64,000 nt of DNA from Acetatifactor sp. (GTDB lineage Bacteria; Bacillota; Clostridia; Lachnospirales; Lachnospiraceae). Position numbers and translations under genes: made by a program. The notes under the pieces were generated by a model. It was given only the letters and a program-made list of their open reading frames with translations. It had not been told where the DNA came from and ran no database searches. The DNA lies in assembly GCA_024693365.1 (NCBI GenBank), contig JAILLF010000031.1, positions 113,917 to 177,916 of the forward strand, given 5' to 3'. Below, piece after piece: positions 8,159 through 17,519 of the stretch (positions within the stretch are counted from its first letter, which is position 1; each line of letters starts with the position of its first letter).

Positions 8159-9112
8159 ATGGAAGAAAAAAGCTTTCAGGAAATGCTTGGGGAAAAAACG
8201 GCAGAAGTGCAACAAGTGATTTCCGAGGTGTTGGAACGATACTTAAAAGAAAAATATGAGCTTCCTTACGTACATACGATCTTGGAAGCCATGGAATATA
8301 GTTTTATGGCGGGAGGAAAACGCCTCCGTCCCCTGTTGATGCGGGAGACGCATCAGCTCCTTTGCGGGGAAGAAAAAAGAGGGCAAGCCTCCCTCGGGGA
8401 ATTTATGACGGCGCTGGAGATGATCCACACCTATTCCCTGGTGCATGATGACCTGCCGGCCATGGATAATGACGAATATCGCAGGGGAAAAGAGACGACA
8501 TGGAAAGTCTATGGAGACGGCATGGCGGTTCTCACGGGAGACGCCCTGATGAACAGTGCGTTTGAAATCGCTTTTTCCGAGATCGGCAGGACCCTTTCTT
8601 CCGATAAATCCCTTGAGGAAAAAGGCAGGATCGCGGGATGTGGCGAAATGCTGGCAAAGAAGGCAGGCATAGACGGCATGCTTGGCGGGCAGGTTGCTGA
8701 CGTGGAGGCGGAGAAGAAAAATCTGCCAATGGACATGGACAAGATTCTGTTCATTCACGAGAAGAAGACCGCGGCCCTGATCGAAGCGGCCATGGGAATT
8801 GGCGCAATGCTTTCCGGTGCCGGTGACGATGAGATTAAAAAGGTTCTGCTGATCGCAAGAAAGGTGGGCATTGCTTTCCAGATCCAGGATGACGTGCTTG
8901 ACGTGATCGGGGACAGCAAGGAGCTTGGAAAGAGCGTGGGAAGCGACGCGCAGAGCGGCAAGGAAACCTACGTGACGCTTTGCGGACTTGAGAAGTCAAA
9001 GCAGGAAGTTGCAAGACTCTCCGAGGAGGCAGCAGCGCTTCTGCATGAGCTTCCGGGTGATCACGCCTTTCTGGAGGAGCTGATCCTACACCTGATCTAC
9101 AGAAAAAAATAG
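8159..9112 (+). CDS. ispA: Polyprenyl (farnesyl/geranyl) diphosphate synthase
   Basis: MEEKSFQEML...GGKRLRPLL...YSLVHDDLPAMDNDEYRRGKETTW...FQIQDDVLDV: first and second Asp-rich motifs. Confidence 0.93.
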   Translation: MEEKSFQEMLGEKTAEVQQVISEVLERYLKEKYELPYVHTILEAMEYSFMAGGKRLRPLLMRETHQLLCGEEKRGQASLGEFMTALEMIHTYSLVHDDLPAMDNDEYRRGKETTWKVYGDGMAVLTGDALMNSAFEIAFSEIGRTLSSDKSLEEKGRIAGCGEMLAKKAGIDGMLGGQVADVEAEKKNLPMDMDKILFIHEKKTAALIEAAMGIGAMLSGAGDDEIKKVLLIARKVGIAFQIQDDVLDVIGDSKELGKSVGSDAQSGKETYVTLCGLEKSKQEVARLSEEAAALLHELPGDHAFLEELILHLIYRKK

Positions 9113-9136
9113 TGTTGTAAAAGAGGTTTTTTGGTA

Positions 9137-10996
9137 ATGTACCTGGAGAAAATAGAGAACGTCAATGACATAAAGAAGATCGATCCGGCGGATTATCCGG
9201 CGCTCGCGCAGGAGATCCGGGATTTTCTGATCCAAAAGATCAGCGTGACGGGCGGACATCTTGGCTCAAATCTTGGAGCCGTGGAGCTGACCATGGCGCT
9301 GCATCTTGCGTTGGACCTGCCGCAGGATAAGATTATCTGGGACGTGGGCCATCAGGCTTACACGCATAAGATTCTGTCAGGTCGCAAGGAAGGATTTGAC
9401 GCACTTAGACAATATCATGGAATGAGCGGGTTCCCAAAGCGGAAGGAGAGCTGCTGTGACTGCTTTGACACGGGACACAGTTCTACGTCCATTTCCGCAG
9501 GCCTGGGTCTTGTCATGGCGAGGGATCACCGGGGAGAGAAACAAACGATTGTTTCCGTGATCGGTGACGGATCCCTTACGGGAGGCATGGCGTATGAAGC
9601 CCTGAACAATGCCTCGAAACTGGAGACAAACTTTATCGTCATCCTGAATGACAACAATATGTCCATCTCTGAGAACGTGGGTGGAGTGAGCAAATATCTA
9701 AACAATATCCGAACCGCGGATGGGTATCTTGACCTAAAGGAAGGCATTTACAACGCATTGCTCGGAAGTGCCAAGGGTAATCAGGTGATCAAGGGCATCC
9801 GGAGATTGAAAAGCAGTTTAAAAACATTGGTGATTCCCGGAATGTTCTTTGAGGACATGGGCATCAAGTACCTTGGACCAGTGGACGGACATGACGTGCA
9901 GGCCATGGTGAACGTGATCCGCGCGGCGCAGAGGGTAGAAGGTCCCGTGCTCATTCACGCCATTACGAAAAAAGGAAAGGGATTCCTTCCTGCGGAGAAA
10001 CATCCGGCCAGATTTCACGGCACGGAGCCATTTGACGTTGAAACGGGGAAGCTGTTGAGGCAAAAGACCGAGCCTTGCTATACGGACGTTTTTTCCACCA
10101 TGATCTGTTCTCTTGCTGAGAGACATTCCAACCTGGTGGCCATTACGGCAGCCATGCCGGACGGAACGGGACTGAAGCGTTTTCGCTCAGAATTCCCGGA
10201 TCGCTTTTATGACGTGGGAATTGCGGAGCAACATGCGGTGACCTTTGCGGCAGGCCTTGCCGTAGGCGGCATGAAGCCCGTTGTCGCAGTGTATTCCTCC
10301 TTCCTGCAAAGGGCATATGATCAGATTCTGCACGACGTTTGCTTACAGAATCTGCCCGTTGTCTTTGCCATAGACCGTGCCGGCCTGGTAGGCAGTGACG
10401 GTGAGACGCATCAGGGCATCTTTGACCTGACTTATTTGACTGGCATTCCCAACATGCACGTGTGTGCTCCCAAGAATAAATGGGAACTCGCCGACATGAT
10501 GCAGTTTGCCGTAAATTTTGACGGCCCGATTGCGATCCGCTATCCGCGAGGTACGGCATACGCAGGGCTGGAAGAGCATCGCGCACCGATCGTGCTGGGC
10601 AAAGCAGAATGGATTTTCCGTGAGGACGGCGTTGCCATCTTTGCATTGGGCGGCATGGTGGAAGAAGCCGTGAAGGTGCGGGAATTGTTAAAGGAGCGGG
10701 GCGTTCGCGTGAGTCTGATCAATGCAAGGTTTGCAAAGCCCATAGACGAAGAAGCACTATTAGAGGCAGCGAAGAGTCATTCTCTGATCGTAACAATGGA
10801 GGAAAACGTTGCGTGCGGCGGTTTCGGAGAAAAAATTCTGGAGACGGCGAACACCCGTGGATTAAAGAATAAGATTTTACCCATTGCGTTGCCGGATGCT
10901 TACGTGGAGCATGGTAACGTAGAAATCTTGAAGCAAAAGCTTGGCGTAGATCCCAAGGGGATCTGTGATCGGATCTGGGAGGCATTGAACACATGA
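9137..10996 (+). CDS. dxs: 1-deoxy-D-xylulose-5-phosphate synthase
   Basis: GGHLGSNLGAVELTMALH...DVGHQAYTHKILSGRK...FDTGHSSTSISAGLG; TPP-dependent enzyme. Confidence 0.96.
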   Translation: MYLEKIENVNDIKKIDPADYPALAQEIRDFLIQKISVTGGHLGSNLGAVELTMALHLALDLPQDKIIWDVGHQAYTHKILSGRKEGFDALRQYHGMSGFPKRKESCCDCFDTGHSSTSISAGLGLVMARDHRGEKQTIVSVIGDGSLTGGMAYEALNNASKLETNFIVILNDNNMSISENVGGVSKYLNNIRTADGYLDLKEGIYNALLGSAKGNQVIKGIRRLKSSLKTLVIPGMFFEDMGIKYLGPVDGHDVQAMVNVIRAAQRVEGPVLIHAITKKGKGFLPAEKHPARFHGTEPFDVETGKLLRQKTEPCYTDVFSTMICSLAERHSNLVAITAAMPDGTGLKRFRSEFPDRFYDVGIAEQHAVTFAAGLAVGGMKPVVAVYSSFLQRAYDQILHDVCLQNLPVVFAIDRAGLVGSDGETHQGIFDLTYLTGIPNMHVCAPKNKWELADMMQFAVNFDGPIAIRYPRGTAYAGLEEHRAPIVLGKAEWIFREDGVAIFALGGMVEEAVKVRELLKERGVRVSLINARFAKPIDEEALLEAAKSHSLIVTMEENVACGGFGEKILETANTRGLKNKILPIALPDAYVEHGNVEILKQKLGVDPKGICDRIWEALNT

Positions 10997-11874
10997 AGGA
11001 GCGACTTGACGTAATCCTGGTGGAACAAGGTTATGCATCCTCAAGGGAAAAGGCGAAGGCCATTATCATGTCGGGCAACGTTTACGTCAATGGACAAAAG
11101 GAAGATAAGGCAGGCACGACCTTTGATCTTACAAAATGTAAGCTGGAGGTGCGGGGGAATACCCTAAAATACGTAAGCCGCGGAGGCTTAAAGCTTGAGA
11201 AAGCCATGCAAACCTGGAAATTTCCTCTGGAGGGAAAGATCTGCATGGACGTGGGTGCATCCACGGGAGGCTTTACCGACTGCATGTTGCAAAATGGTGC
11301 AAGCCGCGTTTATTCCGTGGACGTGGGCCATGGACAGCTGGATTGGAAGCTTCGCAACGACGAACGGGTCGTCTGCATGGAACAGACAAACTTCCGGTAC
11401 CTAAAGCCTGAGAACGTGCCGGAAAGACTTGATTTTGTCAGCGTGGACGTAAGCTTTATCTCACTGACGAAGATCCTGATTCCCGCGCGTAATCTGTTGA
11501 AGGCCGGGGGAGAGATGGTTTGCCTGATCAAGCCGCAGTTTGAGGCGGGACGCGAGAAGGTTGGAAAGAATGGCGTTGTCCGTGAACTTTCCACGCATCG
11601 CGAGGTTATCGAAAAGGTGATTGACTTTGCGAACCTGACGGGCTTTTCCGTAATGGGCTTGGAGTATTCGCCCATCAAGGGACCGGAAGGAAACATAGAA
11701 TATTTGGTTTATCTGAAAAAAGAGGCGGAGCCGGAAGAAAGCGTCTCTTCGCTCACGGAGCGGGAGGCGGAGGAGCTTCTTGCAACGGTGATCTCAGAAA
11801 AAAAGGGGCTTTCCGCATCTGAACAATGGAAGCAGATCATTGCCGGGATCGTGGAGAATTCGCATGCGCTATAG
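10993..11874 (+). CDS. tlyA: TlyA family RNA methyltransferase / hemolysin A
   Basis: S4 domain RLDVILVEQGYASSREKAKAIIMSGNVYVNGQ, then FtsJ-like MDVGASTGGFTDCML; ATGA overlap with dxs. Confidence 0.93.
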   Translation: MKERLDVILVEQGYASSREKAKAIIMSGNVYVNGQKEDKAGTTFDLTKCKLEVRGNTLKYVSRGGLKLEKAMQTWKFPLEGKICMDVGASTGGFTDCMLQNGASRVYSVDVGHGQLDWKLRNDERVVCMEQTNFRYLKPENVPERLDFVSVDVSFISLTKILIPARNLLKAGGEMVCLIKPQFEAGREKVGKNGVVRELSTHREVIEKVIDFANLTGFSVMGLEYSPIKGPEGNIEYLVYLKKEAEPEESVSSLTEREAEELLATVISEKKGLSASEQWKQIIAGIVENSHAL

Positions 11875-11913
11875 AAAATGACTGACGTGGGGCCCTGCGA
11901 AAAGGAGTGAACC

Positions 11914-12768
11914 ATGGGAAAACGATTTTTGATCTATTCAAATAAATTTAAGGATCCGCAACTGCGGGCAACCTACCGGATCAAGGACTATTTGGAGTCT
12001 AAGGGACAGGAGGTCAGCCTTCTGATCGTGGACAAGGACTGGAAAAGCGGGGAATGCCTGGAATCCTCTATTCCGGAAAACGTTGACCTGATCCTTGTGC
12101 TTGGCGGAGACGGAACCGTTTTACAGGCAGCCAGGGAAACCATTCACGTTCACGTGCCTCTGATCGGCGTGAACCTGGGAACGCTGGGATTTATGACGCA
12201 GATCGAAATGGCAAGCTTTGAGCCTGCGCTGGATCGTCTGATCGAGGGAGATTTCCGGAAGGAGAGCCGAATGCTGCTCCATGGGAAAGCGATGCTTCAT
12301 GACGGTGAAATCAGGGAAGGCTTGGCATTAAATGACGTCGTGATCTCCAGAAGCGGTCCCCTGCGGGTGATTCTGCTTCGCATTTACGTCAATGGTTCTT
12401 TCTTGCATGAATACCAGGCGGACGGCATGATCGTGACGACGCCTACGGGTTCCACGGGGTATAATTTGTCTGCGGGCGGTCCGTTGGTAGAGCCGGGAGC
12501 AAAGCTATTGATGCTAACGCCCATTTGTCCGCATTCGCTGAATCAAAGAAGCATTATTCTTTCTTCAGAAGATGAGATCGAGATTGAAATCCCGATGGGA
12601 AGGGAAGGAAAGGAACAAACGGTTATGGCTACCCTGGACGGTGCCAATTCCTTTTTTATGACGACGGGAGACCGCATCACCATCCGTAAAAGCGCGGAGA
12701 GTGCGGAATTCATTCAATTGAGCAAGGTAAGCTTTCTGGACGCGTTGCATCAGAAGATGAAGGATTGA
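11914..12768 (+). CDS. nadK: NAD(+) kinase
   Basis: LILVLGGDGTVLQAAR...GVNLGTLGFMTQIE...TPTGSTGYNLSAGGPLV. Confidence 0.95.
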   Translation: MGKRFLIYSNKFKDPQLRATYRIKDYLESKGQEVSLLIVDKDWKSGECLESSIPENVDLILVLGGDGTVLQAARETIHVHVPLIGVNLGTLGFMTQIEMASFEPALDRLIEGDFRKESRMLLHGKAMLHDGEIREGLALNDVVISRSGPLRVILLRIYVNGSFLHEYQADGMIVTTPTGSTGYNLSAGGPLVEPGAKLLMLTPICPHSLNQRSIILSSEDEIEIEIPMGREGKEQTVMATLDGANSFFMTTGDRITIRKSAESAEFIQLSKVSFLDALHQKMKD

Positions 12769-12787
12769 TACAAATCAAGAGGGAAAC

Positions 12788-13249
12788 ATGAAAAAGATCA
12801 GACAACGAAGAATTTTGGAAATCATAGAGAAGTATGAGGTGGAAACCCAGGAACAGCTTCGGGATTACCTCGCTCAGGAGGGAATCCAGGTCACGCAGGC
12901 GACGCTCTCCCGTGACATACGGGAATTAAAGCTTTCCAAGCTTTCCGTGGACGGAATGGCGGGCGGTAAGCAGCGTTACGTTGCCTTTCACCGCGAAGGC
13001 GGGGAGCGTGCAAATGAGAAGTTTGTGAGGGTTTTAAGGGATGGCTTTGTCTCCATGGACATGGCGCAGAACATCCTTGTCATAAAAACGGTTTCTGGAA
13101 TGGCCATGGCCGTAGCCATGGCGATCGACGCCCTACAATTTCCGGAGGTGGTGGGATGCATCGCCGGGGATGACACCATCATGGTGGCAGTCAGGACCGT
13201 GGAAGAAACCAGACAACTGATGAATCAGATGAACGAGATCATGGGTTAA
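12788..13249 (+). CDS. argR: Arginine repressor
   Basis: RQRRILEIIEKYEVETQEQLRDYLAQEGIQVTQATLSRDIRELKLSK...; located between nadK and recN. Confidence 0.94.
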   Translation: MKKIRQRRILEIIEKYEVETQEQLRDYLAQEGIQVTQATLSRDIRELKLSKLSVDGMAGGKQRYVAFHREGGERANEKFVRVLRDGFVSMDMAQNILVIKTVSGMAMAVAMAIDALQFPEVVGCIAGDDTIMVAVRTVEETRQLMNQMNEIMG

Positions 13250-13289
13250 GTAATTAGGGGATTCAAAGAAGGCGGCAGAAGGAGGAAAC

Positions 13290-14966
13290 ATGTTACAAAG
13301 CTTACACGTGAAAAATCTGGCGCTGATGGAGGAAACGGAAGTGACCTTTGGGGAGGGACTCAACGTCCTGACCGGTGAAACCGGCGCGGGAAAGTCTCTG
13401 CTTCTTGGGTCCGTGAATCTTGCCCTAGGGGCGAAATTTGAAAAGGAAATGCTGCGCAAAGGCGCGGAGCAGGCCTTGGTGGAACTTAGCTTTTCCGGTA
13501 ACGAAAACGTGACGCGCCGGCTGCAGGCCATGGAACTGGAATCCCAAGAGGACGACAGCGTCCTGATCAGCCGCAAGATGCAGGTTGGAAAAAGCGTTTT
13601 CAGGATCAATGGCGAGGTGGTCACCGCAAAACAGGTGAAGGAGCTGGCTGAGGTATTGATCGACGTGCACGGGCAGCATGAACACCAATCCCTGCTCCAT
13701 AAGAAAAAGCATTTAGAGATTTTGGATGCCTTTGGAGGCAAGGATGCCGAGGAGGCGGGAGCTGACGTGGCAAAGGCTTATCAGGAATGGAAGGCCACGG
13801 AGAAAAAGCTGGGTGAAGAAAAGCTTGACGAAAAGGAGCGGGTCAGAGAGCAGGCGCTCGCGGAATATGAGGTCCGGGAGATCGAGGATGCAAATCTTCG
13901 CATCGGGGAAGATGAAGAACTGGAAGAGAATTACCGCCGCATGGTCAACGGCCAAAAGATCATGGAGGCACTGGGCGAGAGTTATTCCTTTACGGGAAGT
14001 GACGGCGCGGGCAGCGCGCTCAGCAGGGGGCTTAGGGCCCTTGGCAGCGTTACGGGGTATGACAAACGCCTTGCAGAACTGGAGGAACAGCTTGCGGAGG
14101 TGGACAGCCTTCTGGCAGATTATAACAGGGATCTGGCAGACTACATGGAGGATGCCACCTTCGACGAAGAAGCCTTTCATGAGACGGAGGAGAGGCTGAA
14201 TCTGATCAACAGACTCAAGGAAAAATACGGGAATTCCTTAGAGGACGTGATCGCGTACGGCGAGAAGAGACGGGAATATTTAGATAAATTGGCAGACTAT
14301 GACGCCTATCTGGCCGGATTGACTGCGAAGCTCGCCGCCGAACGTAAAAAGCTCGGGGAAGCCTGCGAAAAGCTTACGAAAATCCGCAAAAAGAACGCCA
14401 AGACACTGACGGGCCTTCTCACGGAAGCCTTGGAGCAATTGAATTTCCTCAAGGTAGATTTTGAGATTCACCTGGAAGCTTTGGAGGAGCCAACGCAGAA
14501 GGGCAGCGACGACGTGGAGTTTTTGATCTCCACGAATCCGGGAGAGGAGAGGCGCCCCCTTGGCATGGTGGCAAGCGGCGGCGAGCTTTCGAGGATCATG
14601 CTTGCGATCAAAACCGTTCTTGCAAAGCGGGATGAGGTAGATGCTTTGATCTTCGACGAGATTGATGCCGGCATCAGCGGCAGGACGGCATGGCAGGTGT
14701 CGAAACAGCTGGGAAAGGTATCCGGTGCGCATCAGGTGATCTGCATTACGCATCTTCCGCAGATTGCCGCCATGGCAGATTCGCACTATCTGATCGAAAA
14801 GAATACGGACGGAAACAGTACGGTGACGGACGTGCGTCTACTTACGGATCAGGAAGCCATTGGTGAACTTGCAAGGCTGCTTGGCAGTGACGGGCTTTCC
14901 GAAGCGGCGGTTTCCAATGCGGTTGAAATGCGTAAACAGGCGATGGAACAAAAAGAAGAAAAGTGA
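13290..14966 (+). CDS. recN: DNA repair protein RecN
   Basis: MLQSLHVKNLALMEETEVTFGEGLNVLTGETGAGKSLLLGSVNLALG...FDEIDAGISGRTAWQVSKQL. Confidence 0.96.
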   Translation: MLQSLHVKNLALMEETEVTFGEGLNVLTGETGAGKSLLLGSVNLALGAKFEKEMLRKGAEQALVELSFSGNENVTRRLQAMELESQEDDSVLISRKMQVGKSVFRINGEVVTAKQVKELAEVLIDVHGQHEHQSLLHKKKHLEILDAFGGKDAEEAGADVAKAYQEWKATEKKLGEEKLDEKERVREQALAEYEVREIEDANLRIGEDEELEENYRRMVNGQKIMEALGESYSFTGSDGAGSALSRGLRALGSVTGYDKRLAELEEQLAEVDSLLADYNRDLADYMEDATFDEEAFHETEERLNLINRLKEKYGNSLEDVIAYGEKRREYLDKLADYDAYLAGLTAKLAAERKKLGEACEKLTKIRKKNAKTLTGLLTEALEQLNFLKVDFEIHLEALEEPTQKGSDDVEFLISTNPGEERRPLGMVASGGELSRIMLAIKTVLAKRDEVDALIFDEIDAGISGRTAWQVSKQLGKVSGAHQVICITHLPQIAAMADSHYLIEKNTDGNSTVTDVRLLTDQEAIGELARLLGSDGLSEAAVSNAVEMRKQAMEQKEEK

Positions 14967-15008
14967 TTTTCTTAAGTGAATAAAAACGAAGGATACGGTA
15001 ATACTGAG

Positions 15009-15039
15009 AAGGACGCGAATACGGCGTCCTTCTTTTTTA
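15009..15039 (+). terminator. Rho-independent terminator after recN
   Basis: aaggacgc-gaatacg-gcgtccttctttttt. Confidence 0.85.
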
Positions 15040-15061
15040 TTGCATGGATGGGAGGTTAAGG

Positions 15062-16372
15062 ATGTTTGGAAAGGGCAACGTGAAGCATGTGAAAACCAAA
15101 AAGACGAAGAAATGGAGAATGACTTTTAGGGGTATTTTGACATTCGCGGGGCTGGCATTTGCCTGCATCATGTTTTGGAACGTTACTGCGCGCATCCCTT
15201 CAACCCTTTACTTTCGCGCAGATCAAATCCAAAGGATTGATCTGGGGGTTCCGGCAACGGGAGAGGTGAGGGCAGCTTTTTTTGGATGGAATGAAAGTGA
15301 GGATTCGGAGGATATCGTGGCATTGGATCTTTCAAGACCCGTTACGATGCGTCCGGCGGGGCAAGACAGGTATGACATGGAGGTAAGACTTTTTGGATTT
15401 ATTCCATTAAAGAAAGTCGACCTTCGCGTCATAGGCGATGAGGAAGTGATTCCCATGGGAATCCCGATTGGCGTGTACTTGCAGGGAAAGGGCGTGCTTG
15501 TTGTGGGAACGGCAGAATTTATTACGGAAAATGACGAAAAGGCGGAACCGGCGAAAGACCTTGTGAAAGCGGGAGATTACCTAATGGCGATTGACGGCGT
15601 GGCATTGAAGGGGAAGGACGATCTTATCAAACGGATTGAAGAATCTAATGGAAAAACATTGACTGTCACCGTTGAGAGAGAAGGAAACAAACGGGAAGTG
15701 GAGATCACGCCCGTCCGAAACCAGGGGCATAAATATAAGGCAGGAATCTGGGTGAGGGATAACCTGCAAGGCGTCGGAACGTTGACTTACGTTGATGCGG
15801 ACGGGAAATTCGGGGCGTTAGGGCACGGCATAGCGGACGTGGATACTGGCACGGTCATGCAGGTTAAAGGAGGAACACTCTATCAGACAAAGATTGTAAA
15901 GCTTCGCAGAGGAAAGCACGGCGATCCCGGTGAAATAACGGGAAGGATTATTTATGACGAAGGATTTGCGCTGGGAGAGATCAGTGAAAACAGTGACCTG
16001 GGAGTATACGGCGTCTGTAATGACGCGGGGAAAAGTCTGGCAACGGCAGATGCCGTTCCCATAGGCTTAAAGCAAGAAATTGAACTTGGCCCCGCACAAG
16101 TTCTTTGTACCTTAGAGGATCACGTCGAAACCTTTGAGATTGAAATCACAAAGGTGCGCCTAAAGCAGGATGGCAAGGGACGCGGCATAGAATTAAGAGT
16201 GACGGATACGGAGCTTCTTCGTCGCACGGGCGGGATCATACAGGGAATGAGTGGATCGCCTATTTTACAAAACGGGAAGATCATCGGTGCCGTGACGCAC
16301 GTTCTGGTAAGTTCTCCGGAAAAGGGATACGGAATCTTTATAAAAAGCATGTTGGAAGAGGGAAGCTCATAA
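15062..16372 (+). CDS. spoIVB: SpoIVB-like S55 peptidase
   Basis: PDZ-like segment (VGTAEFITENDEKAEPAKDLVKAGDYLMAIDG); FGALGHGIADVDTG (catalytic His region) and GGIIQGMSGSPILQNGKIIGAVTHVLV (catalytic Ser region). Confidence 0.9.
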   Translation: MFGKGNVKHVKTKKTKKWRMTFRGILTFAGLAFACIMFWNVTARIPSTLYFRADQIQRIDLGVPATGEVRAAFFGWNESEDSEDIVALDLSRPVTMRPAGQDRYDMEVRLFGFIPLKKVDLRVIGDEEVIPMGIPIGVYLQGKGVLVVGTAEFITENDEKAEPAKDLVKAGDYLMAIDGVALKGKDDLIKRIEESNGKTLTVTVEREGNKREVEITPVRNQGHKYKAGIWVRDNLQGVGTLTYVDADGKFGALGHGIADVDTGTVMQVKGGTLYQTKIVKLRRGKHGDPGEITGRIIYDEGFALGEISENSDLGVYGVCNDAGKSLATADAVPIGLKQEIELGPAQVLCTLEDHVETFEIEITKVRLKQDGKGRGIELRVTDTELLRRTGGIIQGMSGSPILQNGKIIGAVTHVLVSSPEKGYGIFIKSMLEEGSS

Positions 16373-16394
16373 TGGAGAGTTTCCCTCATTTTCA
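16358..16394 (+). terminator. Putative terminator after spoIVB
   Basis: gagggaa...ttccctc followed by attttcatt. Confidence 0.55.
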
Positions 16395-16445
16395 TTGACT
16401 TATGAATGGAATGAAACTACAATAGAGGAAGAATGGGGGATAAAA

Positions 16446-17519
16446 ATGAAACGATATCAAGTATCAAAATATTTTACCCTGACGTTAATCGCATTTATGA
16501 TTTCCTTAGGGTTTTGGACGGTATATTTTATTGGGGACGTGCATCTTCGTTTGGCGAGACCACTGCTTGGACAGGATTATGGAACGCTGAAGGACGGAAC
16601 CTACGTAAGAATCGACGTGGATACGTATCTGACAGGCGAGTATGGTAACGTGTGCGCAGCCAGCGTACGCGGTCTTAAAACCTATCAATATTATACCGTT
16701 TTGATCGGAAAAAATCAGTGGGTCAGATTTGGCGCGTCGGAGAAGGATACGCTCGAGAAATTGGGAAAATACGTGCATGGGAAGGGAAAAGAAATGCATT
16801 TAACCGCACGGGTTGACCGGGACTTGATCATGGGACTGGATTGGTATCAAAAAAGCGCAAAAAATTTTGATACAAATGTGCTGATTAAGGATTTTGTGCT
16901 TAGCGAGGCGTCCATTCATGATTATGCCACGGTACAGATTCTTGCGAACGTATTTTTGATCGCGGCGGCGATTCTGTTTATCACAATTGGCGGAATCCGC
17001 AGAGTTTACGTACGGCCCTTTGAAGATACTCAAAGATATAAGGACTGCTTTTTCGGAAGGGGATTTGACTTGGATAAGCAGTTGGAAAAGGAGAAGGAAA
17101 ACCTAAAGCGCTATCAGGAGGAACAGAAAAATTCCTGGAAGTCTTACGGAATTGGAGCTGCGCTTTTGCTGGGAGGCATCTTTCTCATTGGATTTAGCGT
17201 TCTTTTATCAATGTTTACCATGATCCAAGTCTTATTTATTGGAGGCCCCCTGGGAATTTACATGATTTCAATGAGCTTTTATTGGTTTGTGAGCGGGTTC
17301 GTCAATTCGGATTCTGAATTTGCCCATAAGATCTCGGACACGTTCCTGCTTCGAACGACGTCCGTAAAGATTGAGGAATGCTATAAAATGATTCAAGTCT
17401 TGAAGAAACACGTTGAGAAGAATGAGACTGCGTTGGAAAAGGTAAAAATGTGGTATGGCCCAGGTGCCTGGGAAGAAGAGGAGGGTGACTCCGGCAATGA
17501 GAGTGACGCTGCTGAATGA
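16446..17519 (+). CDS. Uncharacterised membrane protein (DUF6709-like)
   Basis: N-terminal TM, extracytoplasmic domain, three further hydrophobic segments; resembles uncharacterised Lachnospiraceae membrane proteins. Family number from memory. Confidence 0.55.
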   Translation: MKRYQVSKYFTLTLIAFMISLGFWTVYFIGDVHLRLARPLLGQDYGTLKDGTYVRIDVDTYLTGEYGNVCAASVRGLKTYQYYTVLIGKNQWVRFGASEKDTLEKLGKYVHGKGKEMHLTARVDRDLIMGLDWYQKSAKNFDTNVLIKDFVLSEASIHDYATVQILANVFLIAAAILFITIGGIRRVYVRPFEDTQRYKDCFFGRGFDLDKQLEKEKENLKRYQEEQKNSWKSYGIGAALLLGGIFLIGFSVLLSMFTMIQVLFIGGPLGIYMISMSFYWFVSGFVNSDSEFAHKISDTFLLRTTSVKIEECYKMIQVLKKHVEKNETALEKVKMWYGPGAWEEEEGDSGNESDAAE

